Below, piece by piece: positions 17,673-27,375 of a stretch of DNA of 64,000 nucleotides (its first letter is position 1; each line of letters begins with the position of its first letter). The notes beneath the pieces are model-generated. The model saw nothing but the letters and a program-made list of their open reading frames with translations, ran no database searches and was not told the DNA's origin. The DNA is from Algoriphagus sanaruensis (GTDB lineage Bacteria > Bacteroidota > Bacteroidia > Cytophagales > Cyclobacteriaceae): contig NZ_CP012836.1 of the NCBI RefSeq assembly GCF_001593605.1, positions 682,001 to 746,000 of the forward strand. The letters are read 5' to 3'. A program made the translations under genes and the position numbers.

Positions 17673-18116
17673 ATGGATCAAAACGTCGGTTTTCCAAAAT
17701 TTCCTATGCATTATCGAGGACTGTTGTTACTCACAGGAATCTATACCGCGTCTTGGTCTGCACTTTACCGGATGATTGGTCCGGAACTATTGCAGTGGTT
17801 GTCCTTGGGTGCGTCCAAAGAATTTGATTTACCCTATTCTTATTTTGGTGGCTTTGGAATTCTTCTTGGGTTGGTAATTTTTGTTTCAGCGTTTTATCCT
17901 GTAAGCTGGGTTTGGTTGATTTTGGCTGGAATTACCGGAAAATTGATAACTGCCACTTGGTTTGTCCTTGGATTTATCCCTGAGTTGGACTGGAATAAGC
18001 GGACTATTTTTCACTTGGTATTCAATGAATTGATCTGGCTGATTCCCTTGATTTTGATTTTTTTAAGGTCGCTTCAAGTGAAATCTTACCTCAAAGAAAT
18101 CGAAGAAAAATCTTGA
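17673..18116 (+). CDS. Small four-helix membrane protein
   Basis: The 147-residue product has four hydrophobic segments (about residues 15-35, 58-77, 80-102 and 118-138) and a short charged C-terminal tail. I do not recognise the family; no catalytic motif is apparent. It lies between the divergent amidase gene and polA. The 102 bases after it contain no hairpin that I can identify. Confidence 0.65.
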   Translation: MDQNVGFPKFPMHYRGLLLLTGIYTASWSALYRMIGPELLQWLSLGASKEFDLPYSYFGGFGILLGLVIFVSAFYPVSWVWLILAGITGKLITATWFVLGFIPELDWNKRTIFHLVFNELIWLIPLILIFLRSLQVKSYLKEIEEKS

Positions 18117-18227
18117 TTTTTCCAAAATTCACGGAGTATCTCTTTATCATTTTTCGAATCCTAGACCAAGGGATTATTTCTTAACTTGGCTACCCGTAGT
18201 ATTTTCTTCTAGACTATTTTGACAGCT

Positions 18228-21047
18228 ATGTCTCAAAAACAACCCCATAAACTCTTTTTGTTGGATGCAATGGCCCTGATTTACAGAGCTCATTTTGCTT
18301 TCAGTAAAAACCCCCGCATTAATTCCAAAGGACTCAATACCGGTGTCATGTTGGGATTTACCAATACGCTTTTAGAAGTTTTGGAGAAAGAAAAACCGAG
18401 TCATATTGCTGTAGCTTTTGATACTAAAGCCCCTACTTTCCGCCATATTCAGTATGAACCTTACAAAGCGAATCGTTTGGATCAGCCTGAGGATATTATG
18501 GTTTCGATTCCTTGGGTAAAGGAGATTGTGCGGGCTTTCCGAATTCCCGTATTAGAGATGGATGGATTTGAGGCGGATGATATTATAGGTACCATCGCTA
18601 AAAAAGCCGAGAAAGAGCATTACACAGTCTACATGATGACGCCGGATAAGGATTATGGGCAGATCGTCGATGACCATATTTTTTTGTATAAACCTGCATT
18701 TATGGGAAATGGAGTCGATGTGATGGGTCCCAAGCAGGTCTGTGCTAAGTGGGATATCGAGCATGTCGACCAAGTCCGAGATATTTTGGGTTTGATGGGT
18801 GATGCGGTGGACAATATCCCTGGCATTCCTGGTATTGGTGAAAAAACGGCCGTCAAGCTCCTCAAGGAATTTGGAACGGTAGAGGGCCTTATAGCCAATG
18901 TCGACAAGCTCAAAGGAAAGCAAAAAGAGAATGTGGAAAATTTTGCAGCTCAAGGCATTCTTTCCAAAGAATTGGCAACAATCAAAATTGACGTTCCGGT
19001 AGATTTTGTGGAAGAAGAGCTGCGCTATGAGGGATTTGATGAGGAAAAACTTCGAGCCATCTTCACTGAGTTAGAGTTTAGAACCTTAGCAAGTCGGATT
19101 TTTAAAGATAGTCCGGGGAAAAAAGCAGCCATTGCAGCTCCTGCTCAGATGGATTTATTCGCTCCTGCCCCCGCCTCCCCTTCTTCTGAGGAAGAGGGTA
19201 TCGAGGAAGAACTTCCTACAGTGCCTACGGTATTTGAAACAATCCATGGCAATGTCCATCAGTATCATAAGATTAAAGGAAAGGTAGCAGTAGAGGAATT
19301 AGTCAGTTATCTCAAGCTGCAGGACGAAATCTGCTTTGATACCGAAACGACCGATCTCGATGCCATGAAAGCTGAATTGGTTGGGCTTTCGTTCGCCTAT
19401 GTACCCGGCGAGGCCTACTACATTCCTGTCACCTCAGATCTTCAAGAGACCCAGGAAATTTTAGAGGTGCTTCGGCCTATTTTTGAAAATGAATCGATTC
19501 TCAAGATCGGGCAAAATGTAAAGTACGATATGCTCGTCTTGAAGAATTATGGGATTGAGGTGAAGGGTACGCTGTACGATACGATGTTGGCGCATTACCT
19601 GATCGAGCCCGAAGGAAAGCATGGAATGGACTGGCTTGCGCAGCAATACTTGAACTATAAGCCGGTTTCTATTACCGAACTAATTGGCAAGAAGGGGAAA
19701 AATCAGGGCAATATGCGAGATGTCGACGAGGATGAAGTGACTGCTTATGCCGCCGAAGATGCCGATATTACCCTGAGATTAAAGGAAAAATTAGATCCGA
19801 TCATTCAGTCAAATGGCTTGAAAAAGTTATTTGATGAGGTGGAGAATCCCTTGATTCGAGTTCTAACCGATATGGAATTTGAGGGTGTGCGGATCGATAC
19901 CGGGAGCTTGGCTGAACTTTCAGTGGCTTTGGATGAGGAAAGTAAGGAAATCGAGAAGCGGGTATATGAGCTGGCTGGTGTGAAATTTAACCTAGCCTCC
20001 CCTAAACAACTTGGAGAAGTTCTTTTTGAAAAACTCAAGCTTGACCCTAAGGCCAAAAAAACCAAAACAGGACAATATGCGACTGGCGAGGAAATCCTCA
20101 GCAAAATGGCTGACGAACATGAAATCGCTCAAGCTATTTTGGATTACCGCCAAATGGTGAAGTTGAAGTCAACCTATGTCGACGCGCTTCCTACCATGAT
20201 CAATGCCAAAACTGGCCGAATTCACACGACCTATAATCAATTTGTGGCGGCAACAGGCCGTCTTTCTTCGATCAATCCCAACTTGCAAAACATTCCAATT
20301 CGGACATCGAGAGGCAGGGAGATCCGAAAAGCTTTTGTACCGAGGGACGAAAATCACGTTCTCCTTTCAGCCGATTATTCTCAGATTGAACTTCGGCTAA
20401 TGGCAGCATTTTCTCAAGATGAATCAATGTTGGAGGCCTTCCGAAACGGACGGGATATCCATGCTACCACTGCGGCTAAAATCTTCAAGGTGCCGTTGGA
20501 AGAAGTGACCTCGGATATGCGTCGAAAAGCCAAGACCGCCAATTTCGGGATCATCTATGGAATTTCAGCCTTTGGGTTAGCACAACGACTTTCGATTCCT
20601 CGAGGGGAGGCAAAGGAAATTATTGATGCCTATTTCTCTGAGTTCCCTGCTGTGAAAGAATACATGGATGGAGCGATCGAGAAGGCCAGAAAAGACGAAT
20701 ACGTTGAAACAATCCTCGGCCGAAGACGCTACCTACGAGACATCAACAGCCGCAATATGACCATGCGCGGATTTGCAGAACGAAATGCTATTAATGCGCC
20801 ACTGCAGGGTTCAGCCGCTGACCTGATTAAAGTAGCGATGATTCACGTGCACCAATGGATGAAAAAGGAAAAGCTTAAATCCAAAATGATCCTTCAAGTA
20901 CACGATGAATTGGTATTTGATGCACATAAAGACGAGGTCGAGCTCCTTAAAAAAAATATTCCAGGATTAATGTCCAATGCGATCCAACTACCAGTTCCAA
21001 TTGAAGTGGAAGTGGGAGTGGGTACGGATTGGCTGCAGGCGCACTAG
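18228..21047 (+). CDS. polA: DNA polymerase I
   Basis: The 939-residue enzyme fills gaps and removes RNA primers. I prefer the ATG at 18228 (MSQKQPHKLF) over an in-frame TTG nine bases earlier. The 5'-3' exonuclease domain starts LFLLDAMALIYRAH and contains MDGFEADDIIGT. The 3'-5' exonuclease keeps the first acidic pair in FDTETTDLDAM and LKIGQNVKYDMLVL, so proofreading is probably active. The polymerase domain has motif A DYSQIELRLMA, the O-helix RRKAKTANFGIIYG and motif C VHDELVFD. It is monocistronic. Confidence 0.97.
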   Translation: MSQKQPHKLFLLDAMALIYRAHFAFSKNPRINSKGLNTGVMLGFTNTLLEVLEKEKPSHIAVAFDTKAPTFRHIQYEPYKANRLDQPEDIMVSIPWVKEIVRAFRIPVLEMDGFEADDIIGTIAKKAEKEHYTVYMMTPDKDYGQIVDDHIFLYKPAFMGNGVDVMGPKQVCAKWDIEHVDQVRDILGLMGDAVDNIPGIPGIGEKTAVKLLKEFGTVEGLIANVDKLKGKQKENVENFAAQGILSKELATIKIDVPVDFVEEELRYEGFDEEKLRAIFTELEFRTLASRIFKDSPGKKAAIAAPAQMDLFAPAPASPSSEEEGIEEELPTVPTVFETIHGNVHQYHKIKGKVAVEELVSYLKLQDEICFDTETTDLDAMKAELVGLSFAYVPGEAYYIPVTSDLQETQEILEVLRPIFENESILKIGQNVKYDMLVLKNYGIEVKGTLYDTMLAHYLIEPEGKHGMDWLAQQYLNYKPVSITELIGKKGKNQGNMRDVDEDEVTAYAAEDADITLRLKEKLDPIIQSNGLKKLFDEVENPLIRVLTDMEFEGVRIDTGSLAELSVALDEESKEIEKRVYELAGVKFNLASPKQLGEVLFEKLKLDPKAKKTKTGQYATGEEILSKMADEHEIAQAILDYRQMVKLKSTYVDALPTMINAKTGRIHTTYNQFVAATGRLSSINPNLQNIPIRTSRGREIRKAFVPRDENHVLLSADYSQIELRLMAAFSQDESMLEAFRNGRDIHATTAAKIFKVPLEEVTSDMRRKAKTANFGIIYGISAFGLAQRLSIPRGEAKEIIDAYFSEFPAVKEYMDGAIEKARKDEYVETILGRRRYLRDINSRNMTMRGFAERNAINAPLQGSAADLIKVAMIHVHQWMKKEKLKSKMILQVHDELVFDAHKDEVELLKKNIPGLMSNAIQLPVPIEVEVGVGTDWLQAH

Positions 21048-21357
21048 GAAGAAGTTAGATATCAGACACAAGATGCAAGACTATCGAAGTAGAGTCAGGC
21101 TTATCGTATACTTGTTTGATAGGTTGGGAATCGAAAGAAATTTTCCCCTGAGGCGTGGTTTTTTAGAATGAAAAGCCAAGATCTGAGCATCAAAATTTGA
21201 TTTTATTTTCCTGGATCATCTGAGTCGGTTCTAAATGGGAATCGCCTCTAAAAGTGGGGACACCGTCCCCACAATCTTAGAAAAAGGTCTCCTCTTTAGT
21301 TTTTTTTTCAATCTCGTTTTTGTCTCGTAAATCAAAAATCGTAATTCGTACCTCGAT
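21048..21357. other. Intergenic region polA-radA with a strong hairpin and repeat remnants
   Basis: These 310 bases hold no gene. After polA there is a degenerate repeat (21051-21081) like that at 11047. At 21254-21272 GTGGGGAC-ACC-GTCCCCAC forms an eight-pair GC-rich hairpin with no T-run after it, so it is either part of a dispersed repeat or a poor terminator. The stretch just before radA contains TCTCGTTTTTGTCTCG, again of repeat type. Confidence 0.5.
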
Positions 21358-22731
21358 ATGGCTAAAGTAAAAACCACCTTTTTCTGTCAAAACTGCGGAG
21401 CGCAAAGCCCCAAGTGGCTGGGTAAATGTCCTGCCTGCGGGGAATGGAATACCTATGTAGAGGAAATTCTTCAAAAGGAAGAAACAGGAAAAGGGAGTTG
21501 GAAACCCCAAGGCTCTGGTTTAAAAAAGTCCAATACTCCTAAGAAAATTGACGAAGTCAATTACGAGGAACAGCCACGCTGGGTCACTTCAGATCCAGAA
21601 TTGGATCGAGTGCTGGGAGGAGGAATTGTTGCGGGATCATTGGTTTTGATCGGAGGCGAACCGGGGATCGGAAAGTCTACCTTGATGCTTCAGATTGCGT
21701 TGACCTTGAAAGGGAAAAAAGTACTTTATGTCTCAGGGGAGGAAAGTGAAGCTCAAATCAAGATGCGAGCAGATCGGATGTCTGCCAAAAACCCAGATTG
21801 CTATGTCCTGTCGGAGACCAATACCCAACAGATTTTTCAGCAAATCGAGATTCTGAAACCTGATTTTTTGGTAATTGATTCCATTCAGACTCTAAGCAGT
21901 CAATATGTGGAATCTGCCGCAGGATCAGTATCTCAAGTTCGGGAATGTACTGCCGAGTTGATGAAGTTTGCCAAGGAGACTGGCACGCCAGTTTTCCTTA
22001 TTGGCCATATTACCAAGGACGGTTCCATCGCTGGCCCCAAAGTTTTGGAACATATGGTGGATACGGTCTTACAGTTTGAAGGAGACCGACATTTGACTTA
22101 TCGGATTCTCCGTACTTCCAAAAACCGTTTCGGCTCTACACATGAACTCGGCATATATGAGATGCGGGCAGAAGGGCTGAGATCAGTAGCTAATCCATCC
22201 GAAATTCTCTTGACCCAGCGGGAAGAGGTCCTAAACGGCGTAGCTATTGGTGCCATGATGGAAGGAAATCGACCGCTTTTAATCGAAATCCAATCTTTAG
22301 TCAGTCCGGCTACTTATGGTACTCCTCAGCGAAGTAGCACCGGCCATGATGCCAAGCGATTGAATATGCTTTTGGCGGTGTTGGAAAAGCGTGGAGGGAT
22401 GCGGTTGGGTCAGCAAGATGTGTTTTTGAATGTTGCTGGAGGACTTCGTGTAGATGACCCGGGACTGGATTTAGCTGTTTGTGCGTCTTTGATTTCCAGT
22501 TATGAGGATACTCCGGTATCTGAGCAGATTTGTTTTGCAGGAGAAGTGGGGCTGGGAGGTGAAATCCGCGCGGTCTCTCGAATCGAAAACCGAATTGCTG
22601 AAGCGGAAAAACTTGGCTTCAAAAAAATTGTAGTCTCTAAATATGCCGTGAAAGGCTTGGACCTAAACAAATTTAAAATACAAATCCTGCAGGTGAGTAA
22701 GCTGGAGGAGATGTATCAATTGATCTTTTAA
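21358..22731 (+). CDS. radA: DNA repair protein RadA
   Basis: The 457-residue protein has the RadA layout: an N-terminal zinc finger FFCQNCGAQSPKWLGKCPAC (two Cys pairs), a RecA-like ATPase with Walker A GGEPGIGKST, the RadA-specific KNRFG motif in RTSKNRFGSTHELG, and a C-terminal Lon-protease-like domain with GLRVDDPGLDLAVCASLIS. RadA is a hexameric helicase that drives branch migration during recombination and repair. The FAD oxidoreductase gene follows after 18 bases. Confidence 0.96.
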   Translation: MAKVKTTFFCQNCGAQSPKWLGKCPACGEWNTYVEEILQKEETGKGSWKPQGSGLKKSNTPKKIDEVNYEEQPRWVTSDPELDRVLGGGIVAGSLVLIGGEPGIGKSTLMLQIALTLKGKKVLYVSGEESEAQIKMRADRMSAKNPDCYVLSETNTQQIFQQIEILKPDFLVIDSIQTLSSQYVESAAGSVSQVRECTAELMKFAKETGTPVFLIGHITKDGSIAGPKVLEHMVDTVLQFEGDRHLTYRILRTSKNRFGSTHELGIYEMRAEGLRSVANPSEILLTQREEVLNGVAIGAMMEGNRPLLIEIQSLVSPATYGTPQRSSTGHDAKRLNMLLAVLEKRGGMRLGQQDVFLNVAGGLRVDDPGLDLAVCASLISSYEDTPVSEQICFAGEVGLGGEIRAVSRIENRIAEAEKLGFKKIVVSKYAVKGLDLNKFKIQILQVSKLEEMYQLIF

Positions 22732-22749
22732 AATGTTTTTTAATTAATC

Positions 22750-23985
22750 ATGTTGGTAAGCTTGAAGCCTAAAAAAATTGCCATCCTAGGTGCTGGTGGA
22801 ATGGGAGTATGTACTGCCCTCGAATTAGCCCAAAGAGGATACAACGTTGATCTATACGAAGAGCATCATCTTCCTTTGCGAAAGGCAAGCTATGCCAATG
22901 AAGGGAAAGTTCATGTGGGCTTTATTTATGCCATGGATAAAAGCTTTCATACCGCATACCAAATGTTGGTTGGAGCCGTCCACTTCACAGAATATCTCAA
23001 ACGATGGGTTGAGATAAAACCTGAGGAAATGATTTCCACTCCTTTTTATTACCTGGTGCACAAGGGATCATTGCTCACTGCACAAGCGCTCAATGTTCAT
23101 TATCAGCGCTGTTGTGAGGTCTTTGATCAGCTTTCAGGAGGAGGAAAAATGAAGTACTTGGGCTTGTTCGATTCACTTCAGGCGACCCTTTTGCCCAAGT
23201 CTAAAATTGAAGAAATTGGCAATCCTGAGTACATCGAAGACATTTTTGAAACAACCGAATACGCTGTCGATCCAAGGTATATCGCCGAAAAACTCACAGA
23301 AGCTTTAGCCCTAAATCCAAATATTAACCTTATTGCGTCCACCAAGGTAGAATCCGTGTCAAAGGTTGGGAGCTATCTTCGAGTACATGCGGTTCAAGGG
23401 GACACAAAACTGACGGAGGATTACACAGATGTCATCAATTCCACCTGGAACGGACTCTTGGAAATTGATCGAACTATGGGAATAGAGCCGGTGGGCACCT
23501 GGTCACATCGCTACAAGTTTGGCAATAAAATTTTGGTTCCTTTGAAGAGACAAGACCTTCCTTCCACCACGATGGTTTTGGGACCATTTGGGGATACCGT
23601 GAATTTCGGCGATCGAGGGGCCTTTATGTCTTGGTATCCCATTGGACGTACAGGTTGGTCGGAAGCGTATCGACCCCCAGATTGGGACTCTATGTATTCT
23701 CCAGAGGAAAGAATGGAAGTATTCCAAGGCAGTTTTGAAGAACTGAAAAAACGAGTTCCAGCTTTGGATAAGTTGAAGTTTGACCCTGAATCGGTTGATC
23801 CTGTAGGAGGTGATATTTTGGCCTTGGGAAATATCGATGTAGATAAAAATGAAAGTCGACTCCACGAACGATTTGAAGTAGGAATCCGATCATTTGGAAA
23901 TTACCATTCAGTAGATACCGGCAAATACACCATTATTCCCTATTTGGCGATGAAGATGGCGGATCGAATCGAAGGAAAAGTTTGA
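22750..23985 (+). CDS. FAD-dependent oxidoreductase (DAO-like)
   Basis: The 411-residue product has an N-terminal dinucleotide-binding motif IAILGAGGMGVCTALELAQR followed by an acidic strand end VDLYEE, then the RKASYANEGKVHVGFIY segment that resembles FAD contacts in the D-amino-acid oxidase/glycerol dehydrogenase fold. No second domain is recognised and the substrate is unknown. The gene is nine bases upstream of a family 2 glycosyltransferase gene on the same strand, so a role in glycan or surface-sugar metabolism is conceivable but unproven. Confidence 0.75.
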   Translation: MLVSLKPKKIAILGAGGMGVCTALELAQRGYNVDLYEEHHLPLRKASYANEGKVHVGFIYAMDKSFHTAYQMLVGAVHFTEYLKRWVEIKPEEMISTPFYYLVHKGSLLTAQALNVHYQRCCEVFDQLSGGGKMKYLGLFDSLQATLLPKSKIEEIGNPEYIEDIFETTEYAVDPRYIAEKLTEALALNPNINLIASTKVESVSKVGSYLRVHAVQGDTKLTEDYTDVINSTWNGLLEIDRTMGIEPVGTWSHRYKFGNKILVPLKRQDLPSTTMVLGPFGDTVNFGDRGAFMSWYPIGRTGWSEAYRPPDWDSMYSPEERMEVFQGSFEELKKRVPALDKLKFDPESVDPVGGDILALGNIDVDKNESRLHERFEVGIRSFGNYHSVDTGKYTIIPYLAMKMADRIEGKV

Positions 23986-23994
23986 CAAAAGACT

Positions 23995-24933
23995 ATGGAT
24001 CAACCGCTCATCTCCATCATCACAGCGACTTATAAAGGGAGTCATTTCTTGGTTCATTCCATTCCCTCTGTCATTCGTCAGGATTATCAAAACTGGGAAC
24101 TAATCGTGGTTGGGGATGGCTGTACGGATGAGACCGAAGAGGTGGTCGCAAGCTTTGGGGACCCAAGAATCCATTTTTTCAACCTTGAACAGAACAGTGG
24201 ACAACAGGCAACTCCGAATAATTTTGGCTTGCAAAAAGCAAAGGGTGAATTCGTATGTTTCCTAAATCAGGATGATTTGTTTTTGTCAGATCATCTCGGC
24301 AAATCCTTAGCTGAAATTCAAAAATCAAAAGCTGATTTTATCATTGTGCCGGGTATAAAAGTAATGTCCAGTAAAAAAGAAGATTTTGAAAATGGGAACT
24401 TTCAGGTTCAGCTATGCAGCGTGCATCCGGATGGCCGATACTCTACCAATGTGTTTAGTGTCGCTTCCACCTGGTTTTTCAAACGTGAGGTGATCCAAAA
24501 ACTTGGACCTTGGAAATTAGAGCATGAACTTTACATCACTCCTTCTCAAGAATGGATTTACAGAGCAAGTCGTTCAAAAGTCCAATTTCATTTTCCCCAG
24601 CGAGTTGGGGTTATGGTCATTTTAAGCGGCGAGCGGAAAAACTCCTACCTCATTAAATTCAGCCACGAACATGCCTACTTCGCTTCTAGGTTAAATGATC
24701 CTGAGTTAAAAAGTCGATTATTGGAGAAGGCGGCGATTTTTGCACATAGTGAACTTCAACTGCAATTATTTTTTAATCCCAAAATCCTGATCAAACGGGT
24801 TTTGGGTCTTCCGGTGGATTGGATTTTGAATCGCCTGGGAATCCATCCCAATGCACTTCGAAATAGAAGTGCTTGGGGAAAAAAAGGAAATCTGATCCGA
24901 AAAGTGAGAAAAGATACAGGCCTTAATTCCTAA
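23995..24933 (+). CDS. Glycosyltransferase family 2
   Basis: The 312-residue protein has the GT-A signature of family 2: PLISIITATYKGSHFLVHSI, the nucleotide-binding strand WELIVVGDGCTDETEE, a QQATPNNFGLQKAKGEFVCF helix region, and a DxD-like metal site NQDDLF. It should add a sugar to a surface polysaccharide or glycolipid. A basic C-terminal tail could contact the membrane. It follows the FAD oxidoreductase gene after nine bases. Confidence 0.85.
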   Translation: MDQPLISIITATYKGSHFLVHSIPSVIRQDYQNWELIVVGDGCTDETEEVVASFGDPRIHFFNLEQNSGQQATPNNFGLQKAKGEFVCFLNQDDLFLSDHLGKSLAEIQKSKADFIIVPGIKVMSSKKEDFENGNFQVQLCSVHPDGRYSTNVFSVASTWFFKREVIQKLGPWKLEHELYITPSQEWIYRASRSKVQFHFPQRVGVMVILSGERKNSYLIKFSHEHAYFASRLNDPELKSRLLEKAAIFAHSELQLQLFFNPKILIKRVLGLPVDWILNRLGIHPNALRNRSAWGKKGNLIRKVRKDTGLNS

Positions 24934-24984
24934 TCCATTCATCGATCCGATTTCAATTCTAGTTTTGTCAAAAAACTGCTAGAA

Positions 24985-25353
24985 ATGAAAGCTCTTCTCA
25001 CCATTGGACTCTTGGTTCTATCCAACACGTTCATGACCTTGGCATGGTATGGTCATTTAAAATTTGCCGAGTGGAAATGGTTCAATAAGCTTGGACTGGT
25101 TTCGATTATCTTGATCAGTTGGGGGATCGCCCTTTTTGAATATTGTTTTCAAGTCCCCGCCAACAAAATAGGCTTTTCTGGGAATGGAGGCCCTTTTTCG
25201 TTGGTTCAACTCAAAGTGCTCCAAGAGGTAATTACGCTGATTGTATTTATGATTTTTTCATTGATTGCCTTTAAGACCGAAACCTTGAAGCTAAACCACC
25301 TGATCGGGGCGGTTTTTCTTATTTTGGCAGTCTATTTCATCTTTAAAAAATAA
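24985..25353 (+). CDS. DMT-type small membrane protein (DUF486)
   Basis: The 122-residue product has four hydrophobic helices and the features of DUF486: NTFMTLAWYGHLKF near the start, a central SWGIALFEYCFQVPANKIGF and KVLQEVITLIVFMIFS. The family is placed in the drug/metabolite transporter group but its substrate is unknown. The decarboxylase gene starts three bases after its stop codon, so the two are coupled. Confidence 0.85.
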   Translation: MKALLTIGLLVLSNTFMTLAWYGHLKFAEWKWFNKLGLVSIILISWGIALFEYCFQVPANKIGFSGNGGPFSLVQLKVLQEVITLIVFMIFSLIAFKTETLKLNHLIGAVFLILAVYFIFKK

Positions 25354-25356
25354 GCC

Positions 25357-26814
25357 GTGAATAAGCCTCAAGATTTAACTCTTGACCCTGAAAATTGGGA
25401 TCAAATGAGAGCGCTTGGTCATCAGATGATCGATGATCTGTTTGATTATTGGCAATCCATTCGAGAACAAAAAATCTGGAGACCGATTCCTGAGGAGGTC
25501 AAGGATTTTCTGAATTTACCGATTCCTGAAAATGCTCAGCCTGCGGAAGAGGTTTATGCCGATTTTAAGAATTATGTCTTCCCATACAATAAAGGGAATG
25601 TTCATCCTCGGTTTTTTGCTTGGATCCAAGGAACAGGGACGCCTATGGGGGTCTTGGCTGATTTGTTGGCGTCTGGGATGAATCCAAATACCACCATCGG
25701 AGAGCATTCGGCCATGTATGTAGACCGGCAGGTCGTCAATTGGTGTAAGCAACTCATGAATTTTCCTGCTGAGGCTTCTGGGATATTGGTAAGTGGGGGT
25801 TCGATGGCCAATATTACCGCATTAACAGTAGCACGAAATTCCTTCGGAGAAGAAAAAATCAGACAACGAGGATTAAAAGCGGCTTCCGCTCAATTGGTGT
25901 TGTATTGCTCAGTAGAGACTCATTCCTGCATCCAAAAAGCTGCTGAAATTATCGGTCTTGGTTCGGAGGCCGTTCGTAAAATTGGGGTTGACGATCAATT
26001 TCAAATGGATGTTCTCGAGTTGGAATCTCAAATTCAGGATGATTTGAATCAAGGGCTTTTACCATTTTGTGTGGTGGGCACTTCAGGAACGGTAAACACT
26101 GGAGCCATTGATCCCTTGGAGGAGTTGTTGGCGATTTCCAAAAAATACGGCCTTTGGTTTCACATAGACGGAGCTTATGGCGCCTTAGCCAAACTTGATC
26201 CAGCATATTCCTCTCGATTGAAGGCAATCGAATCTGCCGATTCCTTAGCCTTTGATCTTCACAAGTGGCTTTACGTTCCCTATGAAGTAGGCTGTACGCT
26301 GATTCGGGATGCTGATAAGCACCGAGAGGCGTTTGCAATTACCCCCAATTACCTACTTCAGGAGTCGCGCGGGCTTTCTGGAGGATTGGACTCGATCAAT
26401 AATTATGGGTTTGAGCTGTCCCGAGGATTCAAAGCCTTGAAAATATGGATGTCATTGAAAGAGCATGGACGAGAAAAATATGCGAACATGATTGCTCAAA
26501 ATAACCAGCAGGCAGCCTATTTGGCAAGTTTGGTGGAGGGCCATCCTGATTTAGAATTGATGGCTCCAGTTTCGATGAGCATTACTTGTTTCCGGATGAT
26601 CAAGCCTGATCTGGATGAATCCCAACTGAAAGAATTAAACCGTGAAATTCTCCTTCGTCTTCAGGAAGAAGGAATTGCATCTCCAAGTTCCACGATTCTG
26701 AATGGAAAATACACCCTTCGTATTGCCAATGTGAATCAACGAACTCGAATGGAGGATATGGATATTTTAGTTCGGGAAGTGGTTCGAATCGGGAAAGAGA
26801 TTCATTCATTTTGA
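25357..26814 (+). CDS. PLP-dependent group II decarboxylase (aromatic amino acid/glutamate type)
   Basis: The 485-residue protein starts with GTG at 25357, three bases after the previous stop. It is a group II PLP decarboxylase: the PLP-binding Lys lies in ADSLAFDLHKWLYVPYEVGC (Lys in the H-K-W motif), the PLP ring-stacking His region is CSVETHSCIQKA, and WFHIDGAYGA supplies the Asp. HPRFFAWIQGTGTPMG resembles the substrate loop of aromatic-L-amino-acid decarboxylases. It should convert an aromatic amino acid to an amine; the exact substrate cannot be read from the sequence. Confidence 0.88.
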   Translation: MNKPQDLTLDPENWDQMRALGHQMIDDLFDYWQSIREQKIWRPIPEEVKDFLNLPIPENAQPAEEVYADFKNYVFPYNKGNVHPRFFAWIQGTGTPMGVLADLLASGMNPNTTIGEHSAMYVDRQVVNWCKQLMNFPAEASGILVSGGSMANITALTVARNSFGEEKIRQRGLKAASAQLVLYCSVETHSCIQKAAEIIGLGSEAVRKIGVDDQFQMDVLELESQIQDDLNQGLLPFCVVGTSGTVNTGAIDPLEELLAISKKYGLWFHIDGAYGALAKLDPAYSSRLKAIESADSLAFDLHKWLYVPYEVGCTLIRDADKHREAFAITPNYLLQESRGLSGGLDSINNYGFELSRGFKALKIWMSLKEHGREKYANMIAQNNQQAAYLASLVEGHPDLELMAPVSMSITCFRMIKPDLDESQLKELNREILLRLQEEGIASPSSTILNGKYTLRIANVNQRTRMEDMDILVREVVRIGKEIHSF

Positions 26815-26882
26815 TAAAAACGTCTTTTCAGTTTGAATTGGCTTAATTTTCGCTTTTCTCACCTCAAACTTTTAACACCTTT

Positions 26883-27326
26883 ATGAAAACGATCAAACTA
26901 TTCGCCCTTGTTTTGGGCCTTGCTTTCCTAACTACCTTCGAATCCCAAGCACAAGAAATCGGTCTTCGATTTGGCGACTTTTATGGTAATAATGTCGCTA
27001 TTGACGGGATTTTCGCTACGGGTGATTTTAGCCGTATCCATGCCGATGTGAGTTTTGGGGGAAATGGGTTGGGCATTGATGCCTTGTGGAATCCGATTTA
27101 TGAGGACATTCCTGACACGGATTTGCAATGGTATGCCGGCTTTGGACCTTCTGTATATTTGGCGGATAACTTCCGATTTGGAGCCGCTGGTGAAGTGGGT
27201 GCTGAATATGCTTTTTCTGAAGTGCCAATTACTATTGGATTGGACTTTCGTCCTTACTTATTCTTAGTGGAAGTTACTGAGTTTCGTGCAGGATTCGGTT
27301 TGAATGTTCGCTGGAGACTACCGTAA
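26883..27326 (+). CDS. Small outer-membrane beta-barrel-like protein
   Basis: The 147-residue product has a clear signal peptide ending near SQAQE. The mature part is made of alternating hydrophobic strands with aromatic and glycine residues (for example DFYGNNVAIDGIF, QWYAGFGPSVYLAD and FRAGFGLNVRWRLP) and ends in a short Arg-Trp-Arg strand, consistent with a six- to eight-stranded barrel. The family is not recognised and the function is unknown. A good terminator begins 22 bases after the stop. Confidence 0.65.
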   Translation: MKTIKLFALVLGLAFLTTFESQAQEIGLRFGDFYGNNVAIDGIFATGDFSRIHADVSFGGNGLGIDALWNPIYEDIPDTDLQWYAGFGPSVYLADNFRFGAAGEVGAEYAFSEVPITIGLDFRPYLFLVEVTEFRAGFGLNVRWRLP

Positions 27327-27348
27327 ATAATTAGATTTCAATACATTT

Positions 27349-27375
27349 AAGCCGTCACAACAGACGGCTTTTTTT
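27349..27375 (+). terminator. Rho-independent terminator after the barrel gene
   Basis: AAGCCGTC (27349-27356), a six-base loop and GACGGCTT (27363-27370) are followed by a run of T residues ending at 27375. The ATG of the next gene comes directly after the last T. Confidence 0.85.

Noticed and set aside
21254..21272. GTGGGGAC-ACC-GTCCCCAC hairpin as a polA terminator
   Set aside because: It lacks a T-run and is 206 bases after polA, so it is kept as part of the intergenic description rather than called as a terminator.
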